Source of the DNA: an uncultured Acetatifactor sp.
Lineage (GTDB): Bacteria; Bacillota; Clostridia; Lachnospirales; Lachnospiraceae
Direction: 5' to 3'
Length of the DNA stretch: 64,000 bases
NCBI GenBank assembly: GCA_910586835.1
Contig: CAJUJU010000005.1
Coordinates: 32,884 to 96,883 of the forward strand
Each line of letters begins with the position of its first letter. Position 1 is the stretch's first letter. Shown here one piece after another: positions 61,046-64,000 of this stretch. The notes under the pieces are model-generated. The model did not search any database and was not told where the DNA came from. It saw only the letters and a program-made list of their open reading frames with translations. A program made the translations under genes and the position numbers.

Positions 61046-61705
61046 CTATAACGCTTCCTTCAACATAAAATACACTTCATTCACGCTGTCAAATGCCGAA
61101 AAAATTTTATCCAGCATTTCTCTTTTATAAAAAGCGGCATTCAGGTTTTCTTCCTGTATAAAAGATATCCTTTTGCGCTCCAGCCACTCGCGTAAAACAA
61201 TATCTTCCTTTGGATAAGATGCCCTTTGATACTTCTCCCCCTGCATTTCCAATAAGCCTGTCCCGTTAAAGGCCTCTATTACTCCCCTGGCCGCATGCTT
61301 ATGATTCAATATATAATCCCGGATTCTATTCATTCCGCCCGCATCCGGATTATAGAGATTCAATCCATATTTATACCCATCTAAGGATGCATCAAAAAAG
61401 AATCCCAATGCGTTTTTCCGATCTATTTTGTTCAGCTTAAATCGTATGTAAAAATATTCTTTTACAGGTGTTCCACGACAGAAACGCGCATCATTATATG
61501 CTGAAGAAATGCATTTTCTCCTATTGCTTAACAGATCCCCATCCACTCTGCCAAAATAGTTATACCACTCAATATACAGTTCCTCCAAAGGCCATTTCAC
61601 GCCTTCAAGATACAGCTGTTCATTTTCCTGATATACTCTCTTACAATTTTCCTTACAAATTGCTTTATAATACAGTATCGTAGACTCATTGAATCCCTGA
61701 AACAT
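61046..61705 (-). CDS. DUF2461 family protein
   Basis: 219 residues. Segments match DUF2461/TIGR02453: an N-terminal FQGFNEST, the central SSAYNDARFCRGTPVKEYFYIRF and a C-terminal GEKYQRASYPKEDIVLREWLERKRISF. Function is unknown. It follows pepE by 12 bases and is the last gene of an HTH-pepE-DUF2461 operon. More AT-rich than the surrounding core genes. The 249 bases to the zinc-ribbon gene hold nothing that I can identify. Confidence 0.75.
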   Translation of the reverse strand: MFQGFNESTILYYKAICKENCKRVYQENEQLYLEGVKWPLEELYIEWYNYFGRVDGDLLSNRRKCISSAYNDARFCRGTPVKEYFYIRFKLNKIDRKNALGFFFDASLDGYKYGLNLYNPDAGGMNRIRDYILNHKHAARGVIEAFNGTGLLEMQGEKYQRASYPKEDIVLREWLERKRISFIQEENLNAAFYKREMLDKIFSAFDSVNEVYFMLKEAL

Positions 61706-61717
61706 ATTGTTCTCTTT

Positions 61718-62278
61718 CTATTCTCCAATTATTTCCAGACCATCCGAAAAATTCCGTATGACAAGCGCGCATGTATTTGTGAGTTTTATATTACTTTTCA
61801 GCGGAACTGTCAATTTTCCCCTTCTTTCCCCCGTCATACAATGAACGTCTAATTTTGTATCTATCAACCCCAGATTATTCTCTAAATTATTGGCAAAAAT
61901 AATGCTTCCGGCACTTACCCCTACTACCAGTCCATTGTCATCGATGTACTCCTTCAAAGACTGATGAAACCCTGTATCATTGATTCTTTCGAGCAAATAG
62001 CGTGTATTTCCTCCACACAAATAGACCACGTCATATTGTTTCAGCTTCTCAAACTCCATTCCGGCGTGTAAATCATATACGTCAATATTTTCATTTGAAA
62101 TACCGCATTTTAACAGATCATTCATACATTTGGGCAAAACAGCAATTGCATCTGCATCTATTGCCGCTGTAGGGATAAATAAGGCCTTTACGAGAGACAG
62201 ATCCCTGCCTGCCAGATTCACAAAATACTCTTTCAACTCTTCCGTTTCAAACCCCGCTGATGTTAATAATACTCTCAT
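61718..62278 (-). CDS. Peptidase E-like (S51, class I glutamine-amidotransferase-like)
   Basis: 186 residues, shorter than PepE of enterics (about 230). The nucleophile elbow GVSAGSIIFANNL (about 118-130) holds the catalytic Ser, and YLCGGNTRYLLERI matches the family. PepE cleaves Asp-X dipeptides; substrate here is not certain. AGGAGG lies before the ATG. It sits between the HTH regulator and the DUF2461 gene. Confidence 0.82.
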   Translation of the reverse strand: MRVLLTSAGFETEELKEYFVNLAGRDLSLVKALFIPTAAIDADAIAVLPKCMNDLLKCGISNENIDVYDLHAGMEFEKLKQYDVVYLCGGNTRYLLERINDTGFHQSLKEYIDDNGLVVGVSAGSIIFANNLENNLGLIDTKLDVHCMTGERRGKLTVPLKSNIKLTNTCALVIRNFSDGLEIIGE

Positions 62279-62286
62279 GCTTCCTC

Positions 62287-62910
62287 CTATTCTGACCAGT
62301 TCATCTGTTCATCTGAAATGCCCAATTTCCTGCACTCATTGCATACACATTCTTTTTCAGTCCGATTTCCAATATGATATTTTAAAATTCTGTCTTTAAA
62401 TACAATATATTTTACATTACCTGCCTTAAAATCAACAAACCAGTTCTGATTGGTATCAGGGTTCGACAGCATGACCTTTGAAATTTGTTCCGGAAAATCT
62501 CCTGCATCACTTGTAAAAAACAATACCGTCCAATATTTTGGTTTGCCGCCAGTATTCCACAATTCCATTTTATGAATATTCAGACAATCAATGATACTGT
62601 CATCCACTAAACTTTCCTTAATCAGGACGCCCTCATATAATTCCTGTTTCTTCTTTTGGACTGCATTATTGCCGCAGATATGAACATCCTTCACCTCATT
62701 TAATGTCAATTCATCCTTTAACAGGATATCCATAGATACCTGAAAGGTTTCTCCCAGTACCAACAGCTTTTCCGTCTCCGGCAATGCAATGTCCGCTTCC
62801 CATTTAGATATGGATTGCCTGCTGACATTGCATATGGATGCCAGGTCTTCCTGCGTCATCCCGTTTGCTTTTCTCAGTTCTATAATTTTTTCTGATAATT
62901 TCATAATCAC
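62287..62910 (-). CDS. XRE-family HTH regulator
   Basis: 207 residues. GTG at 62910 has GGAG six bases upstream; ATG 62904 is the alternative. The HTH covers about residues 5-60 ([37 protein letters not shown]). The C-terminal part (about 90-207) is of unknown type and has a CVCNEC pair near the end. It begins an operon with pepE and the DUF2461 gene and probably controls it. A TATAAT at 62931-62936, without a good -35, may be its promoter. Confidence 0.82.
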   Translation of the reverse strand: MIMKLSEKIIELRKANGMTQEDLASICNVSRQSISKWEADIALPETEKLLVLGETFQVSMDILLKDELTLNEVKDVHICGNNAVQKKKQELYEGVLIKESLVDDSIIDCLNIHKMELWNTGGKPKYWTVLFFTSDAGDFPEQISKVMLSNPDTNQNWFVDFKAGNVKYIVFKDRILKYHIGNRTEKECVCNECRKLGISDEQMNWSE

Positions 62911-63070
62911 GCCCGGCTCCTTTCATTTATATTATACAAAATGACAATACGACTTTCCACCAACATTAAAGTGCTTTTTTGCAACTCCCGGTTGCCTTGC
63001 CCGGGAGGTTCAGATATTTCCAAACCTTTTCCATGATATATTCCCCATCGCACATTCAATACCAAAGACA

Positions 63071-63120
63071 GGAAAAAGGGATATCAAAGGCTTTCCTTCC
63101 TTTGATACCCCTCTTTTCCT
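63071..63120 (-). terminator. Rho-independent terminator of tpiA
   Basis: GGGATATCAAAGG (63078-63090) pairs with CCTTTGATACCCC (63099-63111) with one mismatch, followed on the minus strand by a TTTTT run (63073-63077). It lies about 43 bases past the tpiA stop. Confidence 0.85.
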
Positions 63121-63153
63121 GCATTTTCAAACCAACGGATGTTTGCGATAAAC

Positions 63154-63906
63154 TTATTTGTTATAATTCACGATCTTTCCAAAATCTGCCTTCAGGGAAG
63201 CGCCCCCTACCAGTCCGCCGTCAATATCCGGCTGGGCAAACAGTTCTGCAGCATTTCCCGCATTTACGGAACCACCGTACTGGATGCGCACTGCGGCTGC
63301 GGTTGCATCGTCGTACATCTCAGCAATGCAATCTCTGATTCCCTTACATACCTCCTGGGCCTGCTCCGTGGTTGCAGTTTTGCCGGTGCCGATGGCCCAG
63401 ATGGGCTCGTAAGCAATCACCAGCTCCTTCACCTGCTCTGCGGTCACTTCCACCAGATCGGATTTGATCTGAAGACGGATCCAGTCCATTGTAACTCCCA
63501 TCTCCCTCTGCTCCAGTGTCTCGCCACAGCAAAGAATCGGGGTCAACCCGGCCTCAATGGCTTTCTTCACCTTCTTGTTGAGCAGAGCATCATCTTCCTT
63601 GAAATATTCTCTTCTCTCGGAGTGGCCGATGATAACGTATTTTACCCCTGCATCCTTGAGCATGGCAGCGGAAATCTCACCTGTGTATGCACCCTTTTCT
63701 TCAAAGTACATATTCTCGGCGCCGACCTGCACATTGGTTCCCTTCACCGCTTCCACAACAGGTACAATGTCAATGGCAGGAACACAGTAAACCACGTCTG
63801 CCTCATCGTTTTTTACAAGTTCTTTTAACTCCGTACACAGCTTTACGGCCTCACTGGGAGTCATATTCATTTTCCAGTTGCCGGCTATGATTTTTTTTCT
63901 TGCCAT
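63154..63906 (-). CDS. tpiA: Triose-phosphate isomerase
   Basis: 250 residues from ATG 63906, where the family sequence begins ([21 protein letters not shown]). Catalytic residues: Lys in GNWKMN, His in [11 protein letters not shown] and Glu in [12 protein letters not shown]. It interconverts dihydroxyacetone phosphate and glyceraldehyde-3-phosphate in glycolysis. The frame is open upstream to 63990, but that part is not family-like. No promoter is seen in the 94 bases to the window edge, so it may follow pgk or gap. Confidence 0.97.
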   Translation of the reverse strand: MARKKIIAGNWKMNMTPSEAVKLCTELKELVKNDEADVVYCVPAIDIVPVVEAVKGTNVQVGAENMYFEEKGAYTGEISAAMLKDAGVKYVIIGHSERREYFKEDDALLNKKVKKAIEAGLTPILCCGETLEQREMGVTMDWIRLQIKSDLVEVTAEQVKELVIAYEPIWAIGTGKTATTEQAQEVCKGIRDCIAEMYDDATAAAVRIQYGGSVNAGNAAELFAQPDIDGGLVGGASLKADFGKIVNYNK

Positions 63907-64000
63907 TTCTCTTCCCTTTCTCTTCCTTATTAAAAATATTACTGCTTTTTTACTTATCGTCTGCTGCCGCGACTCACGGCGTCGCTGCACACATCTTTTT

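Overview
The window comes from a motile, spore-forming Firmicute, most probably a Lachnospiraceae-type Clostridia. The evidence is the gene order topA-codY-flgB, the Firmicute set cheC/cheD/fliY/flbD/motE, the sporulation genes gpr, spoIIP and sigK, a PolC-type polymerase, and Bacillus/Clostridia-style AGGAGG ribosome sites. Base composition is moderate, about half G+C, with more AT-rich stretches near 37-40.6 kb and 61-63 kb. The genus cannot be fixed from this sequence alone.

Positions 1-33.4 kb, all on the minus strand, hold one very long fla/che operon. In transcription order it runs flgB-flgC-fliE-fliF-fliG-fliH-fliI-fliJ-motE-fliK-flgD-(flagellar operon protein)-flgE-flbD-motA-motB-fliL-fliM-fliY-cheY-fliO-fliP-fliQ-fliR-flhB-flhA-flhF-flhG-pilZ-cheB-cheA-cheW-cheC-cheD-(small membrane protein)-fliA-fapA-like. 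It encodes the basal body, export apparatus, hook, stator, switch and most of the chemotaxis core, and ends with the flagellar sigma factor. Flagellin, filament cap, hook-associated proteins, FlgM and CheR are not here. I found no convincing terminator inside the operon. A sigma-A promoter with a candidate operator lies just upstream of flgB.

Positions 33.5-37 kb hold codY and topA (minus), each with its own promoter, then a tRNA-Glu(CTC). Positions 37-40.6 kb hold a two-gene, AT-richer surface-glycan module: a Wzy/O-antigen-ligase-like protein and a GT-C-like membrane protein. Positions 40.8-50.2 kb hold polC and ispG on one promoter, then dprA, comM and a divergent pilT ATPase. Compared with the Bacillus order dprA-topA-codY-flgB, about 10 kb separates dprA from topA here.

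Positions 50.6-58.8 kb carry an HTH regulator (plus), a convergent sigK, hemW-lepA, a decayed GNAT acetyltransferase remnant, spoIIP, gpr and the divergent rpsT. This is the conserved rpsT-gpr-spoIIP-lepA-hemW neighbourhood, with sigK where hrcA often follows. A 28-bp perfect-arm bidirectional terminator separates rpsT from a TPM-domain / zinc-ribbon membrane pair. The right end holds an HTH-pepE-DUF2461 operon and tpiA.

Several genes use non-ATG starts set by good ribosome sites (fliM GTG, motA GTG, fliI TTG, sigK TTG, rpsT TTG). No CRISPR array, insertion sequence or prophage was seen. The most useful leads are the operator-like palindrome and the shared 12-bp motif at the flagellar and codY control regions, the PilT that lacks its His-box histidine, the methionine-rich repeat linker of FliY, and the overlapping rpsT/gpr promoters.
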